Below are positions 34,818 through 49,100 of a stretch of DNA of 64,000 bases, piece by piece. Position 1 is the stretch's first letter; each line of letters begins with the position of its first letter. The translations under genes were made by a program, and so were the position numbers. The DNA lies in NCBI GenBank assembly GCA_025331565.1, contig JAFREQ010000150.1, positions 62,001 to 126,000 on the forward strand, in the 5' to 3' direction. The notes under the pieces were generated by a model that saw only the letters and a list, made by a program, of their open reading frames with translations, searched no databases and was not told the DNA's origin. The stretch is from Holacanthus passer (lineage: Eukaryota > Chordata > Actinopteri > Pomacanthidae).

Positions 34818-37800
34818 AAAGGGAATGGATGGATAGTGAACGTATATGTGCACTCCCTATATGTAGAAATGCTTTTCCTATCAAGAGAAAATCAATTTCA
34901 CTCTCTCTGGTGCTGTTGCTCAGAATTTAGATTTAATAAAGTCATTTTTAAAATTGAAAATAATCCCTCTCCACCCGCCTTTCTCACACACAAACACATG
35001 CATGGCTGCTGCGGTGTCCGAGAGCTGTCAGGCTTCACAATGAGGAGCCGTCTCTTGAGGGGAAAGGACAGGAGACAGGAGACAGTATGAGTGTGTGAGG
35101 AGGGAGAGGTGGAGACGGACGGAGCGACAGGACGAGATGACAGCAAACAAGTGGAGCTGAGAAGTGGTTCTGAAGATCACTTAACCTGACACCTCTCCAC
35201 TTTACCTTCGCAGTTTGTTCACATCTCTCGCCTGTTCTTTCTACATTTGTCTTTGATTTCTGACTTTTTCATTCTTGCATCTCCTCTTTTCTTCCGCATG
35301 TATTAATCCTCTTTGCCGTCGACTTGTTCTCTCTCTGCCCTCCCTCCCTCCGAGGATTGTCGTGTACTGTAGCCCAGTAAAACAAACTAGTTCACTCAAG
35401 TGAGACACCAGTAAATAAAGCGATATGTGAATGTAGCACAAACAAATATATTCTGCCTGTAATCGCGTTTGTATGCGAGATATATGCTGGTATAGACACA
35501 CGGCTGACTGAGTACTTGTATTACTGAATGCATGTTTTGTCTGCATGCAAATTAACGAAGCTTTGCAAAGTCCTGTACTTCCCATCTAAACATATTACAT
35601 GTTTACTTTAATGTTAAGTTAAGGTGAGTCACTTTGGGCATTGAATATTTTTTTAAGTATAAAAATGTCAACTTTTCAGTCAACAAAATAAAGTTGCTCC
35701 GGATGCGGTTGGTTGCGTTGTTATATTTGTGCATAAAGTGTAAAAGTCTCTCTGCAGGACCATGTTACTGATTCATGGCCATTTTTGCAAGAGTTGACAA
35801 ACTCTTTTCAAAGTTTTCAGACATCTGATCACTCTCTGCCTTGCAAACACAATCGCAGTGAGTGAACCGCTGAACAGCCCACGCAAACAAACGGCAAGTG
35901 GCCTGAAAAATGATCAGTACTGACTGAGTGAATACTGAAACACCATCCTTTTTCCTGCTCCAACATTTCTCAGGTGGACCACACATAAGAGCTGCTGATT
36001 GGAACCTGCATTCAAGTTCGTTATACAATCATCATTGAAGTATTAGATGACTCGGATGAGGATGAGAGACACTTAATCAGGATGTCCCTAATTATCCTGC
36101 CCCCAAAAAACAAGTGTGTTTGACTGATAATTGCTGATTATCATCTTTAACTAAAGAGCTAAAAATGAGCTGAAAACTTTGGAGCTCGTCTTTTGCCCAA
36201 ATAGTAAAAACTTCTGTCGACCTTCAGCTCACAAACAGCAAACAGTGTGAGGAGGTCTGACGGGGAAAGTCATTACAACCAACATGAAGGACAACAACCT
36301 GGGTAAGCCGGTGATCGGCAGTGAAGCTGGGAATCTTTTCCATATAGTATCAGTCACCTGAGCGCCTGGAAAGCAAAAAGTAGCTGCAGATGTTTTTTCT
36401 TAATGCTCCTCATGATGACATGGAGGAGGGAGGGCATGGGCATACGCAGGGGCTCCAACCCACACAGCGTTAATATGGTTCCAGCAGAGGTGACAGATGT
36501 GATCTGCAGACAGCAAAACCTCGTGAAGCCTAATCCCTGAGTCCAACAAGTGGATCCCCTGGTACCTTGGTATCAGTATGTCCCATCTAAACGTAAAACT
36601 AAAAAAATAACTAACTAAAATCATTTTTCTTTGTTCAAGCATGTAGATGAAAGAACCAGGACATAAAAGTGCAGAATGAAATGTGACCTAATAACTAGAT
36701 AAAAATGTCAAATTCTCACAGAGCGTCCAACATGCACACACTCCTATGTCTGTTGTGCGTGAGATGTGTGTGTGTGTGTGTATGTGATTGTGCCTTCATA
36801 CCACATGTATGAAGTAAAAGGTAACTGTGTGTGTCTGTGCATGATTTGTGCCTGATTATCCTGTTTTGCATCTTCCAATGTGTGTTTTACGCTCTGAATG
36901 CCACAGGTTTGTGTGGATTCATGTGCGCTTTTACGTTCTTTGTGTCAGGAGGTCGAGTGTGTGTGCACGAGTGTGTGTGCACGAGTGTGTGCGCGTGTGC
37001 GTCTCAGTTTGTATTCCAGGACGGATCAGCTGAAGGGCTGCTGCCCGGATTGCCTGAGGTTGGGTTTTTCTGTATAAACAAGCCATTCAAATGTCAGAGC
37101 ACTGGGGGAATTTTTTTTCCACCACACATCTGATTACTGAAAATATCACAGCTGAGGGTTGAGGAGGCAGCACAATGTGACACACAAGCCACAAGACTAC
37201 ACTAATGTTATTTGCATCTTTTTTAGATTTATCCAGTCACACACTCTCATTTTAATCCAGCAAAGCCATAATCATGGTAGTATTTGTTGTGGTCGTTTTC
37301 TGGTGATCATTGAGGGTTTTAAAAATGGCTGGTTGAGTTTAGTTTAATTCAAAATAAAAACATCACGTCACACTGTTGTGTCTGTGCATATGCATCATTC
37401 ATAATGTATAACATAGAAGTTTAGTTATATTTCCATATGTACGATGCACATGTGGGCTCCTTCCACATTCTTACAATTAGGTTTCATGTCAGACTAACGC
37501 TGGCTGCATGCAATATTCTCCTCGCTGAGTTTTGATTGCTTCTCGTATTTGAATCAGAAATGTGCTTCTGCTGTGTTTTCCCAGGGAGGCACTTTAAAGC
37601 TGGCATTTTCTTATATTATCCCACGAAGAAGCAAACAGCAAAGGCAACAACAAACGTATCCTACTGACAAATTTTCAGCTACACCCTGATATAGATTGTT
37701 TGGCTGCATTATGATGAAACAGGAAGTGAAGATTGTTCCTCTCACCTCATCAAAACTGGCAAAACATGAAACCACATCACCCATGTTTTCACATATGAAC

Positions 37801-40800
37801 AGATATTCCCAAGCATATAGGAGGGCACCATTACACATCCCTCAGACTGGATGATCTCTTCTTACTTTGAAATGGGGAAGCCAAGAGAGTAAACCCCACG
37901 ATGGAACATGAGAGCATCCGTATATATTCATATGGAGCCCTCCCTTTTTGCATGATCTGAAAGTGATCAATTCTCTCAGATGTAGTGACACCATTGCTAC
38001 AAGGTGTCGGTCTTTTCCATATGCATGTCTCTTCACGTGTCCTGCACTTTCCACTGTACATAGTTAGAATGTCTAGAGGCAATATTTGGTTCCAGTGTCA
38101 TGGACAAACAGCAATTTCAGACTGAGCGCTTGGCAGAGAAGAGTCCTCGACGAGTGAATGTAGGATCTGAATTCCTCAGTGGATAAGCTTTATACGAGAG
38201 CCAAGCATCATGCCGAGCGCCGTCATTACTCTGGCGATGATTCACCGCCAGCGTGCACGACAGAAAGAGACGTTAGCTGCGTGACAGATGATCGCGTTTA
38301 CGTTCACGTTGACACAAAAAAACATATGCACACTCAAATCTATGCATGAGCATGCACACAGACACACATGTGCATCAGTTACACACACACACAGCTTCCA
38401 CTCAGATGCCCCGGAGCTCTGAAAGTGAATCACAGATGGAACAGTCACAGGTTTAAAATCTAATCCAGCCTGCATGAAATCTTCAAAGTCGGCCCGCCGC
38501 TGAAAGCGCGAGCAAATGGCTCACGTAAAGACACCAGCCTGAGGCAACAGGTGGACAATGCTCCCAATTCATTCGCAGCGACAGTGAATGGAGGCGATGC
38601 TCATATTTATAAAGGATCATTAGGCTGAGTAAAGGGCATTTCACTCGGCTGATTCATAATTTATCTTGCGAGCTAAATACTGCAGCAGAAACGTCTCCTC
38701 GGGGGAATCAATTATAGAAAAGTAGGGATAAAATTTAAAATCAGCTCAAGTTCTGGGTGAGTTACTTTACAACATTTAAGAAACAAATTATAGAAAGAGT
38801 CAGTCGTTGCTGATGGACGTGTGTTGCACACGGACCTTCACACGTTCCTGCCGTACGCCACCACAAGTTTTCAATGACTCTGCTGTTATTTCCCCTCTAT
38901 CAGAGAGCTCAGGTAAAGCTGTTATGAAGCCGTCACACTAGAAAGAGAAAACCCAATGAGCGGCCTATCAATAATCCAAGCGCTCCGAGGATAGAAGACA
39001 GCGTTGAATATTCATGCCGGCGTAATGAATATTCTCAGAGCGATAAGCAGACAGCAGCTCAAATGACGCTCATTAGCAGGCATCGAAATCACAACCAAGC
39101 CACATCAATGAGTAAAGACAAAGGAGACAGTGACGATGGCGAGCTGACACACGCCGCAGCCACTTTTTGTCAGTTTGCATTCTGTCCTGTGGAAGTTTTA
39201 ACAGCAGTGTCAGTGTAATTTGCACATTTATTTCGCGCAGTGCTGGAACTGTTCGTTGCGATGAGTTTCAGGATGACGTGCAGCTCCAGAGAGGAACGGT
39301 GCAAATTTAATCCCTGTTAGATTTTTGTATTCGATCTGTTTGTTATGTTAACTTATCGTGTGAAATAAGTTGCATGTGTTTGCATCTGGTTGCAGTTTTG
39401 GTCACCTGATGTTCTGCCAGATTCAGAAGAGTCTCAGATGCTGCAAAGGATCAAATCTGATCTGTGTTTCCCTTCGATGTAAGATTAGAATAAAAGGTTC
39501 GTCTGTGCTTAACATTTTAATTTCCCTTGTAGTGATGCTCAAGTCTCTGATCATGTTGTTATGATAGATTCTTCATGCACAAGTAACTTCTGGCTTCCAG
39601 ATAAACAAACCAGAAATGAAAAACTACAGCAGCAACAAACGGAGTCCACAGGTGTCTGAGTGTCTTCAGCAGGTGGAGGATGCAACACTACTCAGGCCTG
39701 AACATCCATCTGTCTTGGTCACAGCAGATTAATACTGCTGTGACCCTCATGGCTCATGGGTTCAGGCGTCTTCCACGAACCCCCGAGGCTGAGGGCCTTC
39801 ATCACATCATTCACCCTCCCTCTCTCACCGCCCCTCTAATGTTGGCTTTTTCAATAAAGACAAAATGTCGCAAAAATGATTTCAAAAATACTGATGTGGC
39901 AAAAACAGGAAAATCATTAGTAGCTGTTTTATATCATACAACGAAAGATGATTATTATTCAAATACACAGATCCCCGCAGCTGTCATTAAAGCACAGACG
40001 CTTCACTTTCCAACAAGGTGACATCATGATCCCTTATTCATATTCCAGTTCACTTCAATGAGGAGTGCAGAGCAGTAGGATTATGGCATAATCTTTGAGT
40101 ATATGCAAAATGTGATTGAAGCTAAATCATAGTTGAAACAGATTGGGAATGTTTGCATCCAGTTTTCTGGCTTTGAGAGTCATGAATTTCAGAGCATATT
40201 GACGGCTCTGCGCTTCACGTAGTCGTGTTCTGTCTTCACTGTCATCTCTTCTCCACTCGATAGAGAAAAATCTGAGAGCGGCCATGAACGGCTTCATCTA
40301 AAAAAAAAAAAAAAAGAACCGCCCTTCGCCACCTTTCTCTCCCGGGGTGCAGCCTACCTTCAGCGAGATCGAGATCGACTCCTGAACGCTCGAGTAGCCA
40401 GGGCCGTCTCCGTCACGCCAAACTAATGGAAGAGTGACTGGACTCAGAGAAAGAGGCTGCAAAAGGTAGGAAGAAGTAATCGAATGGCTCCTGCAAGAAA
40501 AGGCCAAGGGAAGAGTACAGTGAGAGAAACTGATGGAGAGAAAGAGAAGAGATTAGTCTCAGAGAGAGATAATGAGAATGAAAGGAAGGGGAAAATGAGA
40601 GCAATACTCCACGAGGTTGATGGTGGGTAAGAGGGAGAAATAAGCTATTAAACAGCTTCGAGTTACAAGAAGATCTACCATAACGGAGGCTGATAAAGGA
40701 AAGACACAAAAGCCGAGTTTAGCTTCCCACAAAATGAGAGAGAAGAGTTCATTATAGGAGGTTGATATCGGAGAGAGCGATTAGATTGGTTAACCTTTTC

Positions 40801-43800
40801 ATGGAAAGAGCCAAAACCCACTCGGCCATCATTTTCCATCTGCAGCTCTTATTTAACTGTAAATCGGATTCAGGTGAACATGACAGAGAGAGAGAGAGAG
40901 AGAGAGATGGCTTCTGTTGTAATGAAGGTGACAGGAAAGAAAAGAGGGACCGGTGGGACCTGCTGCCTCACAACCAAGGTCTGAGGTTCAGGGCTCGGTG
41001 CGTGACGGCGCTCCCCCGTCTCATTACTGGGAACGAGACGAGGCGACGAGCTGGAGCTGGAGGTTCGATGTCAGTTGCAGCAGATGGACTCGGCGTTGTG
41101 AAGAAAGAGGGCAGTTGTAGATTTACGCTTTCCCGTGATGCTGGATGAGAATTTGTGAGGAAGGTAGATCACGTTAATAAAGAACAAAAGATTCCTCTTT
41201 CAGCCCTCCATCTTTCAAACTGATCCACGAGGCGGATCCGACCTTACAAGAACAATAATCTAGCAGCAAATAAAATGTCAGAACCCATTTACTTATATTC
41301 ATGCAACATAAGGTCTAATTAGTGTCCAGCGTTTTGCATCGTAAGTGGCTCAGATCTGCTTATTTTCATTCTTAGTCATCTTTTCTGATTCAACAATTAT
41401 GATGCACATTCATTTCTCACTAAAACACAGCTGAAAGTGTTCATGATTGCCTCTTTTAAAATGTATTCCTCGACTCAACTCGGAAACAGACGGATCTGAG
41501 CTGAAATTCAGCCTGCAAAAAGAGCAAATGCGTTAAAAATGAGGGTGAAGAAAAAAGATATTTAGCTTCCTGGTCACAAATGAAATCTTTTGTCACTGTG
41601 GCAGCACCTTTGACCAAACACAATGTTTCACTAAGACGTCCAGGTGAATCATATTTTATACCAGCGTCAGTATAAAAAAGCAGCAAAAGGCTTAATGTCA
41701 GAGTAAAAATTGCCCCGTTAGATGGTTTTAAAGTGCTTGGTGAACAGAACCTAATATAGACTAAGGAACAGAATCTAAACGTGTGTGGATCAGACATTGA
41801 CCTGGATCCTGCCACTCTCTTTCTGGTGTCCATGAGTATCTATCTACCCATCTATCTATCTATCTATCTATCTCCATCTATCCATCTTAAATCAGTGTAA
41901 TGTATTGTGCAGTTTTCCAATGGTATGTGAAATGTCAAGTGCTGATTGTCTTTTAATGTTAATTATTGTTGCCCTGACTTTTTGATTTAGTGTCTTAAAC
42001 CTCTGTGATGAATACACTGTGTTTCCTGTCACTGATTCACAGTGAAAGAAATCTCATGGTTCTTCTGTCGAATGCTTTTTATGCGAAACGCAAAGTAGGA
42101 AATATTTGGTTTTGATTAGCAGTAACTTAATACAGCTCTGATGCAGCATTAGGAAAGAGACTGAGATCAATGAGATAAAACTGAAAAATGCACAAACACT
42201 GGATTAAGATGCATGAATCCCTCCTGCACATGAAGGCGGTTTGAATCCAGCACTGAAATGGCGGACCCCGCCACGACCAATGAAAACCACTAAATAGAGA
42301 GGTGAGAAGAGAAATTGCTGAAAAATACAGAATAAAAGAACTCAGGTTTGATTTCATGCAACTCTTAAGGATAATAACTTATTTAGTTTATTCACTTCCA
42401 CGAGTGTTTCACTTATTTCGCCCAGTTAGACTCTCAGGACCATGTGGGCAAGTACTGGGAAGAGTAGAGTAGTTAGCATGGATTTAAAAGTACAGTATAA
42501 AATAAGTATCTGCACAAAGACAAAAGTTACCATCTGGCTGTGACACAATTCAAGGTTGGAACTGTCAATCACTGTTTCCTCCAGTGCTATAAAAGGGAAA
42601 GCTGAGTCACAACAAGAGGCTTGTGTGATGGACTCGCTGCCTCCTTCTCTTCCTCCCCTGTTGTTGTTTTTTTTTGTTTTCATATCCGGCTTTCAGACAT
42701 ATTTAGGAGCCTGGCACGCTAATTAAGGAGTAAAGTGTCGCTTTGATTTGGCTATCAAGCTAATTAGGACAAAACCTCCTCCAGTGCAAGTGCTCATCAC
42801 CATCTTGCTGGCCAATTATCAACTGGAAGGAGGAATTTGTTTGAGAGTTTGTGGCCAAGTGTTTCTTTGTGTGCTTATTGATTTTTTTTTTTTTTTTTAA
42901 TGCATCAATGCATATTTGTGTTAGTAGAAAAACTGAAAAAGCTCTTTCTGTTACGGGCTCTATTATGTTCTTAATCTCTCTCCCACCATCTCTTCCTCCA
43001 TCCTTCCTCGGTTCCCTGCAGAGGCCTCGTACCGCAGCGCTCGGCCGTCACGGCTTATCGCTGATGTCAGTCGTCACTTTTAGAAGCGCCGATCTGATTG
43101 TTGGAAGGAACACGCTGCCCTGGTTTTCGCTGTGGTTTGAAAGATCGTACTGTAGCGCAGCTGTGTGCATCAATAGCCTCTTCCAACATAAGGACACACT
43201 ACCTGTCTTTTTAAAATACAGGAATCAAAATACAGTTTTGACACTGAAGCTGCAAAACATGGTGGCTGCAGAAACGTCAACATAAAATCTGTCGTCATTC
43301 AGCCGTAGAACTGGGCGGCTTTCTGGTGTGTGTGTGTGTGTCTGAAAAGTACAAAAGACTCCTGAAGAAATGCCCAGCAAACACTCCCCAGATACAAAAA
43401 GGCAAAGAAAAATACTGTTGAAAGCCGACAGCTGCAGATTTTACCCGAGAACGCTCCCTCCCAGTCGAGGAAGACGATATGATGGCTGAACTTCAGATGC
43501 ACTTACGCTCGGTATTGAATGCCAATAGCAGCCTGACACACACTCAGTGACCCTCTAATACTGTACGTTCATGAAGAAGCTGGTGGTGGGAAAGTGGAAT
43601 TCATTCAGCTCTGTGTGTTTAAAGGAAGCTGCAGACTTTGTCACATCATCGTAAAATACACATCTATATGCAAATACACACACACTATTTGTTTTTAGAC
43701 ATGCAGAAGGCAATATTTTCCTCCCAATATCATCCCGTCAGATGAAACCACACAATGTGCCAGAGAAGAGATTCCCGTCCTTCTTCTACTGAGACGCCTT

Positions 43801-45180
43801 AAATCCACCGTGGTTTCTAAATTAAAATCAGCAAATGACGCATTAAAAAAATAAATGTTATTATAAAAAATGTTTAGTGAATGTTTTTTTTTCCCCAGGT
43901 ATAAATATCTGAGCCTGAACACAAATCTGGCTGAAATACATCTGCATACAATCTGCTATTTGCTATTTGATCATCAATTGCTCCTCATACTCAAAAAGAC
44001 GCTTATTCACCTTGTGCAGACTTTGAGTGTGAAAAACATACGACCCTGACGTCTGGATGTGTCATGTTGCAGCTTGTTCGTCAAAAATGGTGATCAAGCG
44101 CTGAAAATTAAGACCCTGGTCCAAGTCCAAAGTGCCTTGGCGGACCCCAGACTCTGGACCACGGCCAGGGTCAACAGGAAGTACAGCTGGATACAACTTC
44201 TCTTTCTGTCCGGGGCCAGATTCACTATTCAAAGGTTTGCAGACGACACCATCGTGGCAATTTTTTTTACAGGTTGAACTCATTGATTATTTTATAAAAA
44301 TCTTGAGCCAACAGCTTCTTACAGTTGTTGACGGGTCGATCTGCACTGACCAGTCAGCAAAACCAGAGTATTATGAGTTTCCGTCATTGATATTTATGGC
44401 GGATTTGAGTTTTTGGCAGAAAGTTTAAAAACACATTAATCCTCTGTGCCATTAACTCAATTAAGTCTGATTAAGTTATTTATTAGAGGATAGTTAAGAT
44501 GCCAGTGTTGATGTTATTTATTTGAATAAGCTTCTCTGGATGGCGGCGTTTTTAAGTTGGGACCTGGCATCTTGTGTTGTGCTTTACGTCCTTTAGTGGA
44601 TTTATAGCTGTTTTTATGCTTGTTTTCACGAGTCTGGCTGCAAATGACAATGAATTTAAAAATGAATTGAAATTAATCAGCTGAAGATTTACCTCTGCAG
44701 AAAACCTTCTCCTACAGACAAACACCCAGTCACAGGCCTGGATAGTTCCTGTGTCTCATCCTTCTCTCCTTCCTCACTTGTGTCCTTCCTTTTCATCCGT
44801 CTCCACACTTTGATCTCTCCTCTTCCATGTGTTTCTACTTCCAGTCTCCTCATCTTAAACTCATTTTCTTGAAGTTCTCCTCAGCTTGGTGTTTTCATTC
44901 ACAGACACAACACTTTTGAATTCACACAAACTCTCTACATATAAACCCAGAAACACCATACGAGTCCGTCTCAGCCCTCAGCATCGCACATCCATCCATC
45001 TACCTGTCCCTCCGTTCATCCATCCATCTTTCATCCCTGCAGTGAGCTAAACATCTGTTTATCATCCATCTCAGTAGTCTATTAAATCCCCGTGTACGTA
45101 TCCCTGTCGATTTCCATATTTACAATCCAGCCGCCCGCGCATCCATCTGTTCAGCCACCCTTCAAGGGCTCTCCTGCCCG
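34817..45180. other. Ten-kilobase non-coding region
   Basis: No coding exon was supported. It holds A16 at 40300-40315, a GA run at 40883-40906, (ATCT)n at 41850-41873, CATC-rich DNA at 44988-45040 and TG-rich DNA near 36770 and 36960. The stretch 38560-38720 is free of simple repeats and rich in ATTA/TAAT, which looks like a conserved non-coding element but is untested. Confidence 0.5.
41850..41873. repeat. (ATCT)n microsatellite
   Basis: About six tandem ATCT units followed by degenerate CCATCTATCCATCT. Confidence 0.9.
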
Positions 45181-45204
45181 CACACACACACACACACACA
45201 CACA
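45181..45204. repeat. (CA)12 microsatellite
   Basis: Perfect CA run. Confidence 0.95.
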
Positions 45205-45943
45205 AACACATTCACATTAAGGCACAAGCACTTGGACGTTAATTTACTCTCACACATCCATATTTCTACAAAACTTTCTATCACATTCAGTGAAAGTGCA
45301 GCTGCCACAAAACAGCTATTCAAACTTTTACTCCTGCGTTAAAACACCTACAATCTACATCAACCAGCCACTTATAAGCATTCACGCATTTACAGACATA
45401 CAAGCAGCAGTTTACCCACAAACACAGGGGAAAGAGAAAAGTGATGAGAAACATTCATATAAAGTAAAACAACTGAATTCATCTTCAAGTCAATAATAAC
45501 TCCCAAACTGCAAACCTCAGTGAACTGAACTGTGCACGAGTTGGCTGGTGACTGTTTGGAGAGAACATGGAGGGTGGGTGTGAAAAGCATTTCACGTGCC
45601 TCTCCATTAAAATACATGTGTCTTTGTCTAAATGCAGCCAGGAACGGCTTCACTGATCCATAAATACACTTCTTGGCTCACAGAAAAACCCACATGGTCA
45701 CAGATACATAAAGCAAACAACCTCTCCAGAGAGAAGCCTGGACAGGATGAGATTGGAGAGTCGGCCCTGCTAACGGACTGTTCGCAATATCGCTCGCTCG
45801 GATTATTCTCTCTCATCAGTGACTTTAAATTGAACACAATGGTGTGCGATCATCCTCTAATCCAGACGATCCTCACTCACATCCATATCAATCAAGCAAA
45901 CCTTGAAAAAAATGCAGATGACTTGAAACAATATAAACCATTC

Positions 45944-46135
45944 AAAGGATAGGTTCACAATTTTTCAAGTTTGCCTTAAAACAATAGACAGTTGGTATTT
46001 GTTCCTAAATAGACCAACTTTGGATCTGCATTTGATGAATAATTGCAAGCAAAAACACTTCCAATGTACATATGGGCATGAGAATATTGTTTTAAGGCAA
46101 ATTTGAAAAGATGTGAACCCATTTAAAATCCTTTA
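45944..46135. mobile_element. Small foldback/MITE element (GGTTCACAATTTTTCAAG family)
   Basis: Left end AAAGGATAGGTTCACAATTT then TTCAAGTTTGCCTTAAAACAA. The right end reads inverted: TTGTTTTAAGGCAAATTTGA, AAAGATGTGAACC and, after a short insertion, CCTTTA. The arms are about 35 bp and imperfect. I recognise the ends as those of a common fish foldback repeat whose full copies are several hundred bp; this is a 192-bp shortened copy. Confidence 0.75.
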
Positions 46136-49100
46136 CACAACACAGAAGAGCGAGTAGAAATAAGGTCAAATGAGTTAAAAAGATGGAGCAGATACAATAA
46201 TAACTAACAAATATCACACCAATACAAAGCTCAACCCTGAGCTGTGCCTTCAGGAGGAGCTCTAGATTTACCAGTCGATCCGTGTTCGGTCACACGTCAA
46301 CAGAAATGATCTGTGTGTTGAGTAAAAGAAATGCAGGTGAAGTGAGTTTCCCTCACAGGTGTCGAGGCTTTGAGTCGGGGTGAGGACATCCAGAGGGAGG
46401 TTGGTAGAATGAGATACCAGATACGGCCGAGTTACTTCACATCACTGCTGAGCCAGAAACAACAGCAACGTCAGACCTTTGTGTTTTATGCAGCGGTGAA
46501 ATGCAAACCAACGTGTCCAGAGGAGGATCAATGCCTTCAACCTAAACTTGGTTCTCGACTTCCTGAGACTTGACAGTACGAGACATGTCAGAAAATCAAA
46601 ACCAAGCTCTAACAATAAGACTTTTGAAGAGACAAAAGCAACGCGAGGCACGAGGAACCACGATGCAACACTCAGAGCTCGAGCTTCAGACGCGCGAGAG
46701 ATCGTTTAAGATCTCGCTGGTTTCAAATGAAACTTGTCTACATGAGTGAAAGAGAGGTGGGCGAGATCTTATTCAGGATATTGCTTTCGTCTGAGAGCGC
46801 TCTGGTTTCCAGGCGTCAGATCTCACAGAGGCTTCAAACGAGCTCGCGTGTCAGAGGTTGCATTCACTGAGATCCGGGCATTCAAACCTCTGCTTACAAA
46901 TCAAATCATGCTGAGGACTGAGGCAAGTGTGTTTTCAAATCCTCTTTATAGCTGTTAAAATTTCAAATTTTTTTTTTTCCCCTCCTGTGTCAGGTTTTGC
47001 ACAACTCTTCTCAGAGCAAGCTCAAGTAATTGAAAAGGCGTCAGATCTTCTCTTGACAGCTGGAAAAAAGGTTTTTTTTTCTCTCTCTACAAAACATCGA
47101 CTTCACTGTGGATTTGATAGAAGCATTTGTGAAAACAAAGTCTAATCCCTTTGCTTGACTTGATTACCTAATAGTCAGCGGGGATGGGTGGGTAATCAGA
47201 TTTGAGATAGCAGGTTTGGACCTCGGTTTAATGAGGCTAAAATAAATGATTTTGCTGTTTGAAAGCGCTGTATACTGCACGAGAGTCTGCTAATGAGGGC
47301 CTCCGTCATTAATGAGCTCTCAGACAGACTGATGGGGAGAGAGAGAAGTGGGTGAATCCAGTGCAGAGCATCATTCAAGAGGGAGTTGTGAACTTTTTCC
47401 AACTGGCTCATTTTGCACGTGTTGCTTCCTGCGAGACCTCGAGAGCCACTGAGCTGCAGGGTTTTCTACCTGACTGACCAGGTGCAGCTCATCAACAATC
47501 AGGGTGGGAAAAAAAAAACCTGACACACACCTGGAAATCTGATGCCACTGCACTTTCTCTGAATTCACAATGTGGACATAAAAGCATCCAAATGAAAAAC
47601 AGATCTGTGTGCAGCCAGTTATTGATTGAAGAGTATTAAAGTAATTTGCTCAAATGAAGTAAAAATATTACAAATACTCCTCATAATAATAATAATATCT
47701 TTCTCCGTCCGATGTGATTCATAAACCTCACTTTGAACATTTCTTGAGTTTTGAGAACAGTTTGAACCAACACTGTTCTCAGAGAGGTTTGTGGCCTTGT
47801 CTCCCAAAAAAGTATGTTTCTATTTTTTACCAGGAGCTTTTCATTTTCCACAAAGTGCTCCGTTGTTGTTCTGCGCAGAACCTGCAGGCAGGAGGTCAGG
47901 GTGGAACAGGAGGATCAGGTTAAGGTTTGGGAAGTTTTATTGAATTTTGATTCATATTGATAAACGAAACATGTTGTACCTCGTGTCATTGTTGACTTTT
48001 CCTTTTTCGCTTTCGATGCCATGAGCAGATTTGTTAAGGTAAAGCACATGAACATGTTGCTGAAAAATTCAGTATGAACAATTTGCAACTTTGCAGATAT
48101 GTTCATTAAAAGTTGCTTTGTTATCCTGATCAACACGAGAATCTGGGTGGTTTTAAGTTCTCTTCAAAATATATTTTCTGTGGCAAACTAGTGGTGTGTA
48201 AACGTCATTTTTCAGGTTTTCATGATGCTGATGTTAAAGTAATGCAACACATGAATATTGACCACATTAAACCACAGTGAATCAAAGTGAAGCTACATGT
48301 TGAGGATAAGAGGGAGCTGTGATTTGGGTCAGACTGAGTGAAGCATGATCTGTGAAGAGCCAACAGTATCTGCAGGTTTTTATTCCAACCAATGACTCAA
48401 CCGTGTAATGTCAGCGGTTAGTGCTTCCTCAAGTCGAGGGCAGCAGCTAATCAGTGAAATCACCTGCTGCGGCGGCTGGTTGGAAGAAACATCCGCTCCG
48501 TGGCCTTCATGGCACACGATCACTCAGTCCTGCTTAAAGGTGCCAGAAAAGTTCACTGGACCTAAAAGTGAAAAGCTGATTTTGCGCTCAGACAAGATAT
48601 TTTAAATTTATTTCTGTTTGATTCAAAGCTTGAAAAATGATTTAAGCAGAAAGTTTTTATGTCCACATTATATATTATTAGCTCAGCTCTGTGTCCGTCT
48701 TCTCCGAAGAACTGAAGAGGAGAATTGGTTTCATTAGAGTCCATTCATTTTTTATGACATTTTGTCCTGGATTTTCTGACAGATCTGAGTACAGGAGGGA
48801 CACACTTCAATCCTTCAGGGTGGTAAACACAAAAGGAAACTTTAAAAAAGAGGAAAAAAAATATCTTACAAATCAAATGAAAAAAAAAAAATCAGTGCTT
48901 CTGTTTTGGCTGATCTGGTTTTAAACCTAAACCTTTGTCTGAACGTGCAAATCATTTGTATGCTTTACATACTGAGGATAAAAGCAGCACCTTCAGCAGC
49001 TCGGAGGATTCATCTGGTCTCAGGAGATGTTTCCTGAACAGATGACATTTTGGAGAAACAAGGTTTACACCCGACAACAGGTGAAAATGTTCACAGGTTC

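Noticed and set aside
44059..44277. Frame containing RFADDTIVA, resembling the FADD motif of LINE reverse transcriptases
   Set aside because: The residues on both sides do not follow a reverse transcriptase pattern, so one short motif is not enough.
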